64,000 bases of DNA from Bacillota bacterium (GTDB taxonomy: Bacteria; Bacillota; Sulfobacillia; JAJZYS01; JAJYTV01). The translations under genes and the position numbers were made by a program. The notes under the pieces were generated by a model, which was not told the origin of the DNA, made no database searches, and worked only from the letters and a program-made list of their open reading frames with translations. Location of the stretch: assembly GCA_021799275.1 (NCBI GenBank), contig JAJZAT010000004.1, forward strand, positions 1 through 64,000, read 5' to 3'. This document shows positions 1-8,276 of the stretch, in pieces. The stretch's first letter is position 1. Every line of letters starts with the position of its first letter.

Positions 1-280
1 GGGGCCGGTTGCACAGCAGCGGGATGCCTGCTGCCAGAGCCTTCCCCTCCACAGGCAGACGCCGTGGAACTCACGGCGTATTGGGCCAGGTTGATGGCTG
101 CGTTCAGGTCACGATCGTGCATGGTTTGGCAGGCCGGACAGGTACCCCGGTTTCACAGCGCTCTCCTAACCACTCGCCCAGCGGAAGCACGTCCCCGCTG
201 TTGCACGCAGCGACCTTCCCCATCACTCCCACCTCGCGATTGCGGGCGGTAGTGACGCGGACGAGACTTCCACCCATGCG
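1..280 (-). pseudogene. tnpB (IS200/IS605-type OrfB) C-terminal remnant, frameshifted
   Basis: Reading the minus strand from about 146 down to the window edge gives a typical TnpB tail: a CPAC half zinc finger followed by HDRDLNAAINLAQ, the conserved DRDxNAAxN block of these RNA-guided nucleases. Upstream residues of the same protein (about 250 down to 145, with VTTARNREVG and GDVLPLGEWL) lie in another frame, and a stop sits just before the CPAC segment in its own frame, so the gene is frameshifted. The RuvC portion is absent before the yhbH stop at 315. The 3' end runs off the window, so I cannot see the transposon end or the overlapping guide RNA. It is a dead fragment, not a functional nuclease. 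Confidence 0.7.
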
Positions 281-314
281 CCAAGCCGTCTCCCGGGATA
301 TGACCGTTCCACCG

Positions 315-1358
315 TCAGCCGGCACCTTCGGTGCCGAAGAGCTGGTCGAGAGCGCCCAGCACGCTCTGGCGGTCGGTGACGCGCAGGCTGCGAAAGCGTG
401 GGTCGGTGATCTCCGAAAGCGTGCTGCCCAGACCCGACGGCCGTCCGTGCGGACGCACCTCGACGTAGGCGAACAGCCCGACCATCGGCAGCATGCCCTG
501 GACGAGGTCTCGCGCGAGGCGATTGTCCGCGTCGCCCCAGTTGTCGCCGTCCGTGAAGTGCAGCACAATCGACTGCTGCCCCCGGCCGAGGGACTCCCGG
601 CTGTATTCGGCGGCCAGCCGGTAGGCCGCCGACACCTTGGTGCCCCCGGACTCGGCGCGCCGGAAAAACTCCTCTTCGCTGACGCGCTGGGCTTCCGTAT
701 GGTGGATCAGATAGACGATCTCCAGCGGGCCGTAGCGCCGGCGGATGAAGTTCGTCAGCCAGTAGAAGAAGCTGCGGCAGAGCTGCTTCTTCTCGTCGCC
801 CATGCTGCCGGAGACATCGCGCAAGGCGATGATGCGGACGTCGGGCGCCGGAGCGCGCTGCGATGCCACGCTGCGAAACCTGAGGTCCTCTTCGGTCAGA
901 CTGAGTGGCCGGCCGGTCGCCCTGGACCGGATTAGCGCCAGCCGCATGCTCTCGCGCCGGGCGAGAGACGCCCAGCGACCGACCCGCGCCAGACTCTCGG
1001 CATCGTTTCGCTGTACACCGCTGCCGCCGGGAGGGGCGATGTCCGGCAGCTTCCATCGCCTATCCAGAACCTGCGCGATCTCTTCGCGGAGCCAGTCAAG
1101 CACATTCTCACCTGGCGCGTCGCCCGCTCCGTTGCCGCTCCCCGGGCCTTCGATCAGGATGCCGCGCCCGGCATCCGCAAAGCGCAGACGGCGCTCCCGC
1201 AGGACGGGATACGTGACGCGCAGGTTCTGCTCGTCTCCACCCACGATGGCTTCCTCGGCCACCAGGTCGCGGAGATAGCCGCTGAGCGCCTGGCGCAGCC
1301 GTTCCTCGTGTCGGGCGGCGTCGCGTTCGGCGCTGCGCTCGAGAAAGTAGTCGTCCAA
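315..1358 (-). CDS. yhbH: YhbH-like sporulation protein (DUF444, von Willebrand A fold)
   Basis: A 347-residue protein of the DUF444/UPF0229 family. The C-terminal half is a von Willebrand factor A domain with the metal-ion-dependent adhesion site DVSGSM at about residues 181-186, followed by the family block EKKQLCRSFFYWLTNFIRR. B. subtilis YhbH (about 390 aa) has this architecture and is needed for normal sporulation, usually near the PrkA kinase and SpoVR; neither partner is in the window. The start is TTG at 1358, supported by GGAGGG with 8 nt spacing. The N-terminal region is charged and predicted cytosolic. It is last in a minus-strand run after gerW, the SNF2 helicase and the PanC-like gene. 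Confidence 0.85.
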   Translation of the reverse strand: MDDYFLERSAERDAARHEERLRQALSGYLRDLVAEEAIVGGDEQNLRVTYPVLRERRLRFADAGRGILIEGPGSGNGAGDAPGENVLDWLREEIAQVLDRRWKLPDIAPPGGSGVQRNDAESLARVGRWASLARRESMRLALIRSRATGRPLSLTEEDLRFRSVASQRAPAPDVRIIALRDVSGSMGDEKKQLCRSFFYWLTNFIRRRYGPLEIVYLIHHTEAQRVSEEEFFRRAESGGTKVSAAYRLAAEYSRESLGRGQQSIVLHFTDGDNWGDADNRLARDLVQGMLPMVGLFAYVEVRPHGRPSGLGSTLSEITDPRFRSLRVTDRQSVLGALDQLFGTEGAG

Positions 1359-1422
1359 GGGTCATCCCTCCGCAGCGGGGCCCGTGGCCAGCCTATGCGG
1401 AGGGAATGATGGCGGTGCGCGG

Positions 1423-2277
1423 CTACGGTAGTCTGACGGCGTCGGTGATGCGCGTCCGGCCGAAAAAGCCACCGATCATCAGGAGGTCCCCTGTTCGCGC
1501 GCGCTGGCGTTCGGCGAGCGACTGCGGGTCGAGCAGATGGACGTACTGCAGCCGGAACCCCGAAATGCGTGTCAGCGCCGCGGAAGTCCGGCCGAGAAGG
1601 CGGGTCACCTCGTCCTCGCCGTGGTCCCGGAACAGGCTTTGCGCCTCGCTGAGGCAGGTATGGATGCGCGAGGCGTTACACATTTCTTCCGGTGTCAGCT
1701 TGGCGTTCAGCGCCGAGTATGCGAGCCCGCGCTCGTCGCGAGCGGTTTCGACAATCCGGACGCTACACGGTTGCGCGAGGTCCTCGAGCGATCGCTCGAC
1801 GCATCGAGCCTTGTACCAGTCGAGTTCACCGAAGTAGATCACGCTCGCCCTCGCAAGGGCCAGGACCCGGAAGGTCAAGGTGATCTGGGCACGCAGGACT
1901 TCGGGATGGACGACGCCTGAGAGGGTCCGTTCCATGGAGGGGAGGCGGATCTCGGTCGCAAAGCCGGGCGGATAGACCTCGCACTCGCCCACTTGCCAGT
2001 AGATGTCGGTCCCATACTCGTTGGCCCGTTCGAGGTCCCCAGCCGTGTCGCGGGGGTAGAGCGAGGGGCTGTCACCCGGCGCGAACTGGCGGGGATGCAG
2101 GAACACCCCGATGATGGACGCGTAACCGGCCTCTGCGGCCGCGGTCACGAGATGGCGGTGCCCCGGATGCAGGAACCCGCGCGTCAGGATAATCGCCAGA
2201 TCCTTCTCCGTCGCCGCGGCGGCCCGCCGCAGTTCTTCGACCGAATGCACCTGCTCCGTGACAGCCACCTCCGCCAA
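1423..2277 (-). CDS. PanC-like nucleotidyltransferase with altered active site
   Basis: 284 residues with the layout of pantothenate synthetase: GFLHPGH (residues 34-40, the HxGH adenylate-binding motif), FLHPRQF, YPRD, and a C-terminal FFGRTRITD. Several catalytic or pantoate/ATP-binding positions differ from PanC: the YFGxKD motif reads YFGELD (148-153, Lys to Leu), SSRN reads SALN (188-191, Arg lost), and the RPGHFRG region is unrecognisable. There is no panB or panD nearby. It may be a paralogue with another acid or amine substrate, or an inactive relative. The start is uncertain: TTG at 2277, or an internal GTG about ten codons later. It lies 21 nt after the helicase stop, so the genes are probably co-transcribed. 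Confidence 0.7.
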   Translation of the reverse strand: MAEVAVTEQVHSVEELRRAAAATEKDLAIILTRGFLHPGHRHLVTAAAEAGYASIIGVFLHPRQFAPGDSPSLYPRDTAGDLERANEYGTDIYWQVGECEVYPPGFATEIRLPSMERTLSGVVHPEVLRAQITLTFRVLALARASVIYFGELDWYKARCVERSLEDLAQPCSVRIVETARDERGLAYSALNAKLTPEEMCNASRIHTCLSEAQSLFRDHGEDEVTRLLGRTSAALTRISGFRLQYVHLLDPQSLAERQRARTGDLLMIGGFFGRTRITDAVRLP

Positions 2278-2298
2278 GGCTGTTCCGTCGACGGGAAA

Positions 2299-3879
2299 TT
2301 ACACGCCCCGACCCGCAACTTCCTGCACGGAGCCCCTGCGCACCTTGCGCGCCAGGTCGTCCATACGGCTTTCGATGCTCTGTCCGCTCTCCGTCAGGAA
2401 GATTTCCAGCAGCTGGCTCTCGAGCGGCTTCTCATGCTCGAGGTGCCGCAGGATCACGTCCAGATCGCCGATCACCCGCCGGAACATGTCGATCTTCTCG
2501 TGCAGCAGGCTCAGCACGTGCTCTTCCACCGTGTCGCGGGCACAGAGGTTCAGGATCCGCACTTCCCGCGTCTGGCCGAGGCGGTGCACCCGGCCGATGC
2601 GCTGCTCGACGCGCATGGGGTTCCAGGGCAGGTCGTAGTTCACCACCACCGACGCCGTCTGCAGGTTGAGCCCCTGGCCGCCTGCCTCGGTGGCCACGAG
2701 CACGCCGCCACGCCTGCGAAAGGCGTCGATCTCCATCCCGCGCTGCCTCTGGACCTGCCCGCCGTGCAGGTAGTGGACCTCGAGGCCGGCTTCCTCGAGT
2801 TGACGGCCGAGATACATCTGCGTGGCCCTGTACTCCGTGAATACGAGCGCGGGCTCGCGCATTCCGCAGAGAAGCGCCCTTGCCGCCTCGGCCTTCTGGT
2901 TCTGCCTGATCTCCTGCGCGCAGTGCAAGAGATCCCTGGCCTCAGGGCCGAACCATGAGGGGCCCATCCGCTCCAGGGTTTCGGCAAGGGCGAAGCTCGA
3001 GGAGCAGAGTTCCCGCTGGATCAGCACGAGCGGCAGGATGGTCTCCTGCTGGGCTCTCCTCTCGCGATAGGCCTGGACCAGGAGACGCGTAGCCCGTTCG
3101 TAGAGTTCACGCTCGGGCGGGGTCAGGTCGACCTTGAGCAACTCGACCTTGCGCTCCGGCAAGGCGATGTTGGCCTCCTGCCTGGTCCTTCGGACCATCA
3201 CGCCTGACAGCTCCTGCCTCAGTTCGTCGACGTTGCGCGGACGTCTCGGCGCTAGCAGGAACCGCCGGTAGAACTGCATGTAGGAGCCGAAGACGGCCGG
3301 CTTGACCAACGCGACAAGATGGTAGAGTTCGGCAAGCTCGTTCTGGATGGGAGTCGCCGTGATCAGCAGCATCCGGCGGCGCGGCAGCCCCGCGACGAAC
3401 CTGTGGTTCTGGCTCCGCTGGGACTTGAGGTGGTGCGCCTCGTCGACGATCACGAGATCCCACTGCCTGGCCTGATAGGCCCCGGCCTGCGGCGGGCGCT
3501 TGGCCCAGTCGAGGGAGGCCAGCACGATGCCGCTCGCAGGCGGGACACGCGGCTGCAAGGCCACCTGCCGGGCAAACTTGGTCCGCAGTTCGTCCCGCCA
3601 CTGGCTCAGCAGGCCCGCCGGACAGAGGATCAGGGCCAGCCGCACCTCGCCGCGGGCCCTGAGTTCCTCAAGGACCAGGCCGGCTTCGATGGTCTTGCCG
3701 AGTCCCACCTCGTCGGCCAGCAGTGCCGAGCCCTCGAGCCGGTTTACGATCTCGCCTGCGGCTTTCAGCTGATGAGGGTAGCGAACGACGCGCGCCCGGC
3801 GCCAGATGGGTTCCAACCGTGGCCAGGCGCGCAACGTCGCGGCAGCGGAGTCCACGTTGCCGTCAATAAGCGGATCCAC
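2299..3879 (-). CDS. SNF2-family DNA/RNA helicase (HepA/RapA-like)
   Basis: 526 residues with a complete SNF2 ATPase core: Walker A DEVGLGKT (about 56-63), CPAGLLSQW (motif Ia region), DEAH (about 146-149), TATPIQN (motif III), and the helicase C half ending in QGLNLQTASVVVNYD and RIGRVHRLGQ (motifs V and VI). It lacks the long N- and C-terminal extensions of RapA and resembles the short YqhH-type proteins of Bacilli. These ATPases translocate on duplex DNA and remodel protein-DNA or RNA polymerase complexes; the particular target is unknown. The GTG start at 3879 overlaps the end of the upstream gerW gene by 17 nt with only a weak ribosome binding site, suggesting translational coupling. Confidence 0.88.
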   Translation of the reverse strand: MDPLIDGNVDSAAATLRAWPRLEPIWRRARVVRYPHQLKAAGEIVNRLEGSALLADEVGLGKTIEAGLVLEELRARGEVRLALILCPAGLLSQWRDELRTKFARQVALQPRVPPASGIVLASLDWAKRPPQAGAYQARQWDLVIVDEAHHLKSQRSQNHRFVAGLPRRRMLLITATPIQNELAELYHLVALVKPAVFGSYMQFYRRFLLAPRRPRNVDELRQELSGVMVRRTRQEANIALPERKVELLKVDLTPPERELYERATRLLVQAYRERRAQQETILPLVLIQRELCSSSFALAETLERMGPSWFGPEARDLLHCAQEIRQNQKAEAARALLCGMREPALVFTEYRATQMYLGRQLEEAGLEVHYLHGGQVQRQRGMEIDAFRRRGGVLVATEAGGQGLNLQTASVVVNYDLPWNPMRVEQRIGRVHRLGQTREVRILNLCARDTVEEHVLSLLHEKIDMFRRVIGDLDVILRHLEHEKPLESQLLEIFLTESGQSIESRMDDLARKVRRGSVQEVAGRGV

Positions 3880-4315
3880 CGTTCATGTCCCGCTCGCTGT
3901 CGCCGAGGGTGTGGTCGTGCTGGCTGCCTGGCCTGATCCAGCTGCCGATCTCCTGCAGGAGTTCCGGGGCCTCGTCCAGCACCCTGTCCAGCACGGCATT
4001 CTGGTCGACCGGCACGAGGTGGACCTCGTCCTTGTGCAGCACGAGGAAGCCTACCGGCTGAACCGACACACCCGCGCCCGACCCGCCGCCGAATGGCAGA
4101 CGCTCCTCGTCGCCACCGGCCGTATGCTTCTCGGGGCCGGGCCCGCCGTACTGACCGCCGCCGGCGGCAAAGCCGAAGCTGACGCGCGACACGGGGATGA
4201 TCACGCCGCCGCTCTGCGTCTCGACCGCGTCCCCGATCACGGTGTTGACGTCGATCATGTCCTTGATGCTCTGCATCGCGGTCGTCATGAGTCCCTGGAT
4301 CGGATGCTCGGACAT
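3863..4315 (-). CDS. ytfJ: GerW-family sporulation protein (YtfJ)
   Basis: About 150 residues, starting MSEHPIQGLMTTAMQSIKDM, then DVNTVIGDAVE, PVSRVSFGFAAGG, a glycine-rich loop with FGGGSGAGV, and PVGFLVLH, the conserved core of the GerW/YtfJ family. Members accumulate in spores and are linked to germination; the molecular function is not established. The ATG at 4315 was chosen because GAGGAGG lies about 10 nt upstream and all family similarity starts there. In Bacilli ytfJ sits beside a DUF2953 gene; here a DUF2953 gene is instead behind scpB at 22 kb. It is the first gene of the run gerW - helicase - PanC-like - yhbH. Confidence 0.88.
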   Translation of the reverse strand: MSEHPIQGLMTTAMQSIKDMIDVNTVIGDAVETQSGGVIIPVSRVSFGFAAGGGQYGGPGPEKHTAGGDEERLPFGGGSGAGVSVQPVGFLVLHKDEVHLVPVDQNAVLDRVLDEAPELLQEIGSWIRPGSQHDHTLGDSERDMNGGSAY

Positions 4316-4547
4316 GCGCAAACCGCCTCCTCGCCTTAGGGATGCGCACGCCCCCGCGCTTCTACACCTGCGGACAACTGGCACAGGCGCCAGATCGTAT
4401 TTCCGCGATCCGCCCGCAGCCAAAACCGCTTCCCAATCGCGTAAAATGGGCGCATCTGGCAGCAGCTGCGCGCGATCTTCCCGCGGTCCTTGGAGTCCTC
4501 GCCCAGCTCCTTGCCCTCAGCCGAGACATATTGGCTATGCTTGTGGT

Positions 4548-5744
4548 ATGTCCAAGGCCGCCGATGCCGAGCTGGGACCCGGAGATCCCGGATACCGAGC
4601 CGCGAGCCTGGCCCTCTTTCTGACGGCGCTCGTCACGTTCGCGCTCCTCTACAGCACGCAGCCACTCCTGCCGTCGCTCGCCGGGACTTTCCGGCTCGGT
4701 CCGACGGCGGCGAGCCTCAGTGTCTCCCTGGCGACCGCCGGCCTTACCCTCGGCCTGCCGCTCTGGAGCCTGATCTCGGACCGCTATGGCCGGCGCCCCG
4801 CGATTCTGGCCGCACTCTGGGCGTCAAGCGCCCTGGCGCCCGCGATCGCCTTTGCGCCGAACTTCGCCCTGCTTGCCGTGTGGCGCTTCCTTCAAGGCCT
4901 GACGCTCGCCGGGGTTCCGGCCACGGCCATGACCTATCTGGGCGAGGAAGTGCGGCCGCAGGCGCTCGGCGGTGCCATGGGCCTCTACATCGCCGGAAAC
5001 TCGCTCGGAGGGATGAGCGGCCGCCTAGCAGTGGGCTTCACCGCGCAGGCCCTGAACTGGCGCTGGGCCCTCGCCGGACTCGGCATCCTCGTCCTTGTTC
5101 TGAGCGCCCTCACGCACCGCCTCTTGCCGCCGTCGCGCAACGCGTCGGAACGCCGCCCACTGCCGCTGGGCGCCCTGAGGGACCTTTGGTCGCTCGCGGG
5201 CGACCCGGCCATTCTGCCCCTCGCCCTCATCGGCGGCCTGCTCATGGCATCCTTTGTCGGCGTCTACAACTATCTCGGCTTCCTGCTGGTCGGGCCGTCC
5301 TATCATCTCGGCCTCGGCGCGTCGAGCCTTGTGTATCTCTTCTACCTGCTCGGTTCCGCAAGCTCGCTGGTGCTCGGCGGTCTCGCGGATCGGCGGGGCC
5401 GCAGCCCCGTGCTGTTCTGGTCGATCTCGCTGACGCTGCTCGCCGTGTTGGCGTCGCTGGCCCAGCCGCTCGTCCTCCGCCTCGGTGCGGTCGCCATCTT
5501 CACCTTCGGCTTCTTCGGCAGCCATGCGGCCGCCTCGACCCTCGTCTCGGAGCGCGCCGGCACCCGTCGCGGCCACGCCTCGACGCTGTACCTGCTCTGC
5601 TACTACCTCGGCTCGAGCCTCGGCGGCACCCTGCTCGGCCTGATGTGGGAAGGCCATGGCTGGTCAGGCGTCGCGCTCGGCGCGGCCGGCGTGCTGTCCG
5701 TCGCCTGGCTGCTCAGTCTCCTGAGCGGACGCCGCAGGGACTAG
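4548..5744 (+). CDS. MFS transporter, YnfM/AraJ-like
   Basis: 398 residues of almost continuous hydrophobic segments (about 12 predicted membrane spans), with the loop 2-3 signature LISDRYGRRP after span 2 (the MFS GxxxDRxGRR motif) and a related loop DRRGRSP in the second half. The opening LYSTQPLLP is typical of the YnfM-type drug/metabolite exporters. The substrate is unknown. ATG 4548 is the first Met before the first span, but no Shine-Dalgarno sequence is visible, so the message may be leaderless or start elsewhere. It is divergent from gerW and convergent with the membrane protein gene that ends at 5750. Confidence 0.85.
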   Translation: MSKAADAELGPGDPGYRAASLALFLTALVTFALLYSTQPLLPSLAGTFRLGPTAASLSVSLATAGLTLGLPLWSLISDRYGRRPAILAALWASSALAPAIAFAPNFALLAVWRFLQGLTLAGVPATAMTYLGEEVRPQALGGAMGLYIAGNSLGGMSGRLAVGFTAQALNWRWALAGLGILVLVLSALTHRLLPPSRNASERRPLPLGALRDLWSLAGDPAILPLALIGGLLMASFVGVYNYLGFLLVGPSYHLGLGASSLVYLFYLLGSASSLVLGGLADRRGRSPVLFWSISLTLLAVLASLAQPLVLRLGAVAIFTFGFFGSHAAASTLVSERAGTRRGHASTLYLLCYYLGSSLGGTLLGLMWEGHGWSGVALGAAGVLSVAWLLSLLSGRRRD

Positions 5745-5749
5745 GTGAC

Positions 5750-6268
5750 CTAGCCCGCCGCCACGAGTCCCGCTGCCGCCAGCAGCACGACGATAGCCAG
5801 CAGCATGTTGGCCATGCCGAGCCGCATCGCCAGCCTGCGATACCTCTCCGCTTCCCGCAGGAGCGCCTCGGGCGGCACCGGACCTGCCGCCTGGATCTCC
5901 TGGCGCACGCGGTTCGCGCGCCGGCCGACATGGAAGTCGTGCACGACGCTGATGAGCAGCATCAGGACGACCGCCGAAAGCTTGATGCCTAGCCACAGGC
6001 CGAAGCTGGTTTCGTAGAAGGACGGCAGGAGCAGGGCGTGCAGCGGGATGCCCATGAGGACGAGGTTCAGCACCCCCGTGACCACCAGCACGCCGATCGC
6101 TGTCCACGCGAGCGGCAGGGACGCCCTGCCCACGAGCCGGAACAGGGTCGAGCGCTCGAGCGCCGGCAGGCCACGGCTGGCGGGCCCCAGCACGAATCCC
6201 ACCATCAGCATCTCGCCGATCCAGAACACCGCCGCGAAGAGATGGATGAAGAGCACGAACTGGCGCAC
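5750..6268 (-). CDS. CopD-like four-span membrane protein
   Basis: 172 residues with four predicted membrane helices: FVLFIHLFAAVFWIGEMLMV, a span around WTAIGVLVVTGVLNLV, KLSAVVLMLLISVVHDFH, and a C-terminal MANMLLAIVVLLAAAGLVAA. The layout and the His in the first span resemble the CopD/DUF2269-type integral membrane families; no copper-binding partner is nearby, so the function is open. GTG 6268 is preferred over an upstream in-frame codon because GGGAGG lies 9 nt before it and the first helix then begins directly. The gene stands alone between the MFS transporter and polX. Confidence 0.7.
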   Translation of the reverse strand: MRQFVLFIHLFAAVFWIGEMLMVGFVLGPASRGLPALERSTLFRLVGRASLPLAWTAIGVLVVTGVLNLVLMGIPLHALLLPSFYETSFGLWLGIKLSAVVLMLLISVVHDFHVGRRANRVRQEIQAAGPVPPEALLREAERYRRLAMRLGMANMLLAIVVLLAAAGLVAAG

Positions 6269-6340
6269 GCCGGCTTCCCTCCCGAAGGCATCGTCGCGCA
6301 GGCCGCGCCCTTCCGCTGTGACCTGGACCACCGCGTGCCG

Positions 6341-7945
6341 CTAGCGCGCGACCAGCGGCCGCGTCACTTCCTCAACCGGCCCCGTGTTCAGCACCTGGCT
6401 GCTCTGGACGCCCGCCTTCTGTGCCTGCGCGATGCCGAGCGGCATGTAACCCAGTTCGTGGGCCGAGTGTGCGTCGGTGTCGATGACGAAGAGGAGTCCC
6501 TGGGGCCCCTGCCGGTCCAGCCAGCGGTAGTCGAGATCGAGCCGACGGGGCGAGGCGCTGAGTTCGAGCGCGGTGCCGGCGTCGCGGGCCGCGGCGAAGA
6601 CCTTCTCCCAGTCTGCCGCGATCGGCGGGCGCTCCCCCAGCTTGCGGGCGCCGGGATGACCGATCGCCGTGACGAGCGGGTGGCGGATCGCCTTGATGAG
6701 CCGCTCCGTCGCCGACATGATGTCCTGGTCGAAGTGGTTGTGCACCGACGCGATGACGACGTCGAGTTCCTCGAGGAGTTCGTCCGGCAGGTCGAGCGAG
6801 CCGTCGGCGTGGATGTCCACCTCGCAGCCCTGCAGCAGCGTGAAGCCTTCGGGCAGCGTCCGCCGCAACGCCTCGATCTCGCGACGCTGCTCCCTGAAGC
6901 GTTCCGGCGTCAGTCCCCTCGCCACCTTGAGGCCCTGGGAGTGGTCGCTTACGGCGAGATAGCGATAGCCGCGCTCGATCGCCGCCGCGGCCATGCGTTC
7001 GATGTCCTCGAGCCCGTCCGACCAGGTCGAGTGGGTGTGAAGATCCCCCAACACCCTGGTTGGAGCCTCCTTCCGGGCGGCCGGATCGAGTCCGCGCAAG
7101 GGGGGCGCCACCTGTTCGAGACCGGCCGCCTCGAACAGTTCCGCCTCCGTCCGGCACGCGATGCGTCGCGCGTCGCGGTAGAGCCCGTCGGCCGCGAGAT
7201 GGAGGCCATGTCGCGCCAGGGCGCCCTCGACCTCCCGCACGAAGCTTGGAGGGCCCGTATGCCGCAGGAGAGCAGGACCGAACGCGTCCTCTTCGGCCAC
7301 GAGGACGGCGTCTGGCCCGATGGTCCAGATGCCTTCGAGCAGGATCGGCAGGTGGCGCCGCGCAGCCTCAGCCTCCGCTCGCGTGACGAGCCAGCGCGGG
7401 TGGAGCACGGTCGGATCGAGGCGCCTCAGGTCCCCCGTCGGGGCGATGCCGGGAGCGTCCCCTCGCAATTCCTCGGTGACGCGTATGAGATCTGGGAGCG
7501 GGACGCCGAGCCGACGCTCGGCAAACGCGCGCAGGAGCTGACGGCGCTGGCCCGGCGACACGCCGCCTACCTGCTCGCCGGCCTGCAGCCGATCCTGCAG
7601 ACCCCCGACGGTGCCGATGCCTTCGGCCCAGAGCCGGCGCGCAGTGCTTGGCCCGACGCCAGGCAGGCGCAGCAGGGCGGAAAGCTCCGGCGGCTGGTCC
7701 ACCCGCCTGCGCACGAGGCCCGGCGGCAGTTCGCCCTTCGCCATCAGCACAATCTTCTGCGCGATCTTCTTGCCGATCCCCGGCGCCGCCTCGAGCGCGG
7801 CAAGGCTGCCCGGATCCAGCGCGTCCATCTCCAGGCGGCGCGCCGCCTCGCGGTACGCCCGGACCTTGAACGGACTCTCGCCGGCGAACGCCACGCGGTC
7901 AGCGAGTTCGTAGAGCAGGGCGGCGATCTCCCGCGGATCCCGCAA
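6341..7945 (-). CDS. PolX-like protein: helix-hairpin-helix, degenerate polymerase palm, intact PHP domain
   Basis: 534 residues with the order of bacterial family X DNA polymerases. The N-terminal 8-kDa/HhH part (about 1-150) has LEAAPGIGKKIAQKI and LRLPGVGPSTARRLW. The palm region has LRRLDPTVLHPRWLV where active PolX has LRRxxETVxDLDxLV, so both catalytic aspartates are missing. The C-terminal PHP phosphoesterase (about 305-534) is complete: DLHTHSTWSDG, VSDHS, GCEVDIHADG, SVHNHF, IGHPGARK, DTDAHS. It is probably a metal-dependent nuclease or phosphatase with HhH DNA binding rather than a polymerase. The start is TTG 7945 behind GGGGAGGG with 8 nt spacing. Confidence 0.82.
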   Translation of the reverse strand: MRDPREIAALLYELADRVAFAGESPFKVRAYREAARRLEMDALDPGSLAALEAAPGIGKKIAQKIVLMAKGELPPGLVRRRVDQPPELSALLRLPGVGPSTARRLWAEGIGTVGGLQDRLQAGEQVGGVSPGQRRQLLRAFAERRLGVPLPDLIRVTEELRGDAPGIAPTGDLRRLDPTVLHPRWLVTRAEAEAARRHLPILLEGIWTIGPDAVLVAEEDAFGPALLRHTGPPSFVREVEGALARHGLHLAADGLYRDARRIACRTEAELFEAAGLEQVAPPLRGLDPAARKEAPTRVLGDLHTHSTWSDGLEDIERMAAAAIERGYRYLAVSDHSQGLKVARGLTPERFREQRREIEALRRTLPEGFTLLQGCEVDIHADGSLDLPDELLEELDVVIASVHNHFDQDIMSATERLIKAIRHPLVTAIGHPGARKLGERPPIAADWEKVFAAARDAGTALELSASPRRLDLDYRWLDRQGPQGLLFVIDTDAHSAHELGYMPLGIAQAQKAGVQSSQVLNTGPVEEVTRPLVAR

Positions 7946-8014
7946 ACGCTTTCCCTCCCCATGCCATGCTGCCCGCGCGGCGTGCAGACATGCGGACCCC
8001 GGTCCCATGCCGCG

Positions 8015-8023
8015 TGCTATAAT
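8015..8023 (+). promoter_or_regulatory. Extended -10 promoter of the T-box/aspS transcript
   Basis: TGCTATAAT is a perfect extended -10 (TGn plus TATAAT). No convincing -35 is visible, which is usual for extended -10 promoters. It would start transcription near 8030, exactly at the 5' edge of the T-box leader. Confidence 0.65.
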
Positions 8024-8027
8024 GGCC

Positions 8028-8276
8028 CAAACGATGATGGAGACCAGTAGCGGCCAAAGCCGGGACGAAGAGAGCCGCCGACGCTGCGATGGCGGTTCCC
8101 GGCCACTGCGAAGACACTCCGGAGCGCCCGGCCGAAGGACATCTCGAGGCCGAGCCGTAACGGCCCACGTCACGGGCAGCAAAGAGGCCGGCCAGAAGCC
8201 GGCAAAGTGCGGTGGCACCACGACGCCCCCTCGTCCGCACAGGACGTGGGGGCTATGTCTTCGCGGAGGTGGTGCC
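8028..8276 (+). promoter_or_regulatory. T-box riboswitch leader, probable Asp specifier (GAC)
   Basis: The 250-nt untranslated leader ends with the T-box sequence itself, GGTGGCACCACG at 8211-8222, whose bulge pairs with the uncharged tRNA acceptor end. It is followed by a terminator-type hairpin at about 8224-8253 (CGCCCCCTCGTCC / GGACGTGGGGGC) that would compete with the antiterminator. In the stem I region (about 8115-8135) GCGAA-GAC-ACTCCGGAG resembles the specifier loop, placing GAC, an Asp codon, in the specifier position; this matches the downstream synthetase. Uncharged tRNA-Asp should therefore raise aspS expression. The T-box call is firm; the specifier assignment is inference from spacing. 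Confidence 0.8.

Noticed and set aside
9-935. Long plus-strand open frame over yhbH and the tnpB remnant
   Set aside because: It is antisense to a well-supported DUF444 protein and shows no domain; high GC makes such mirror frames common.
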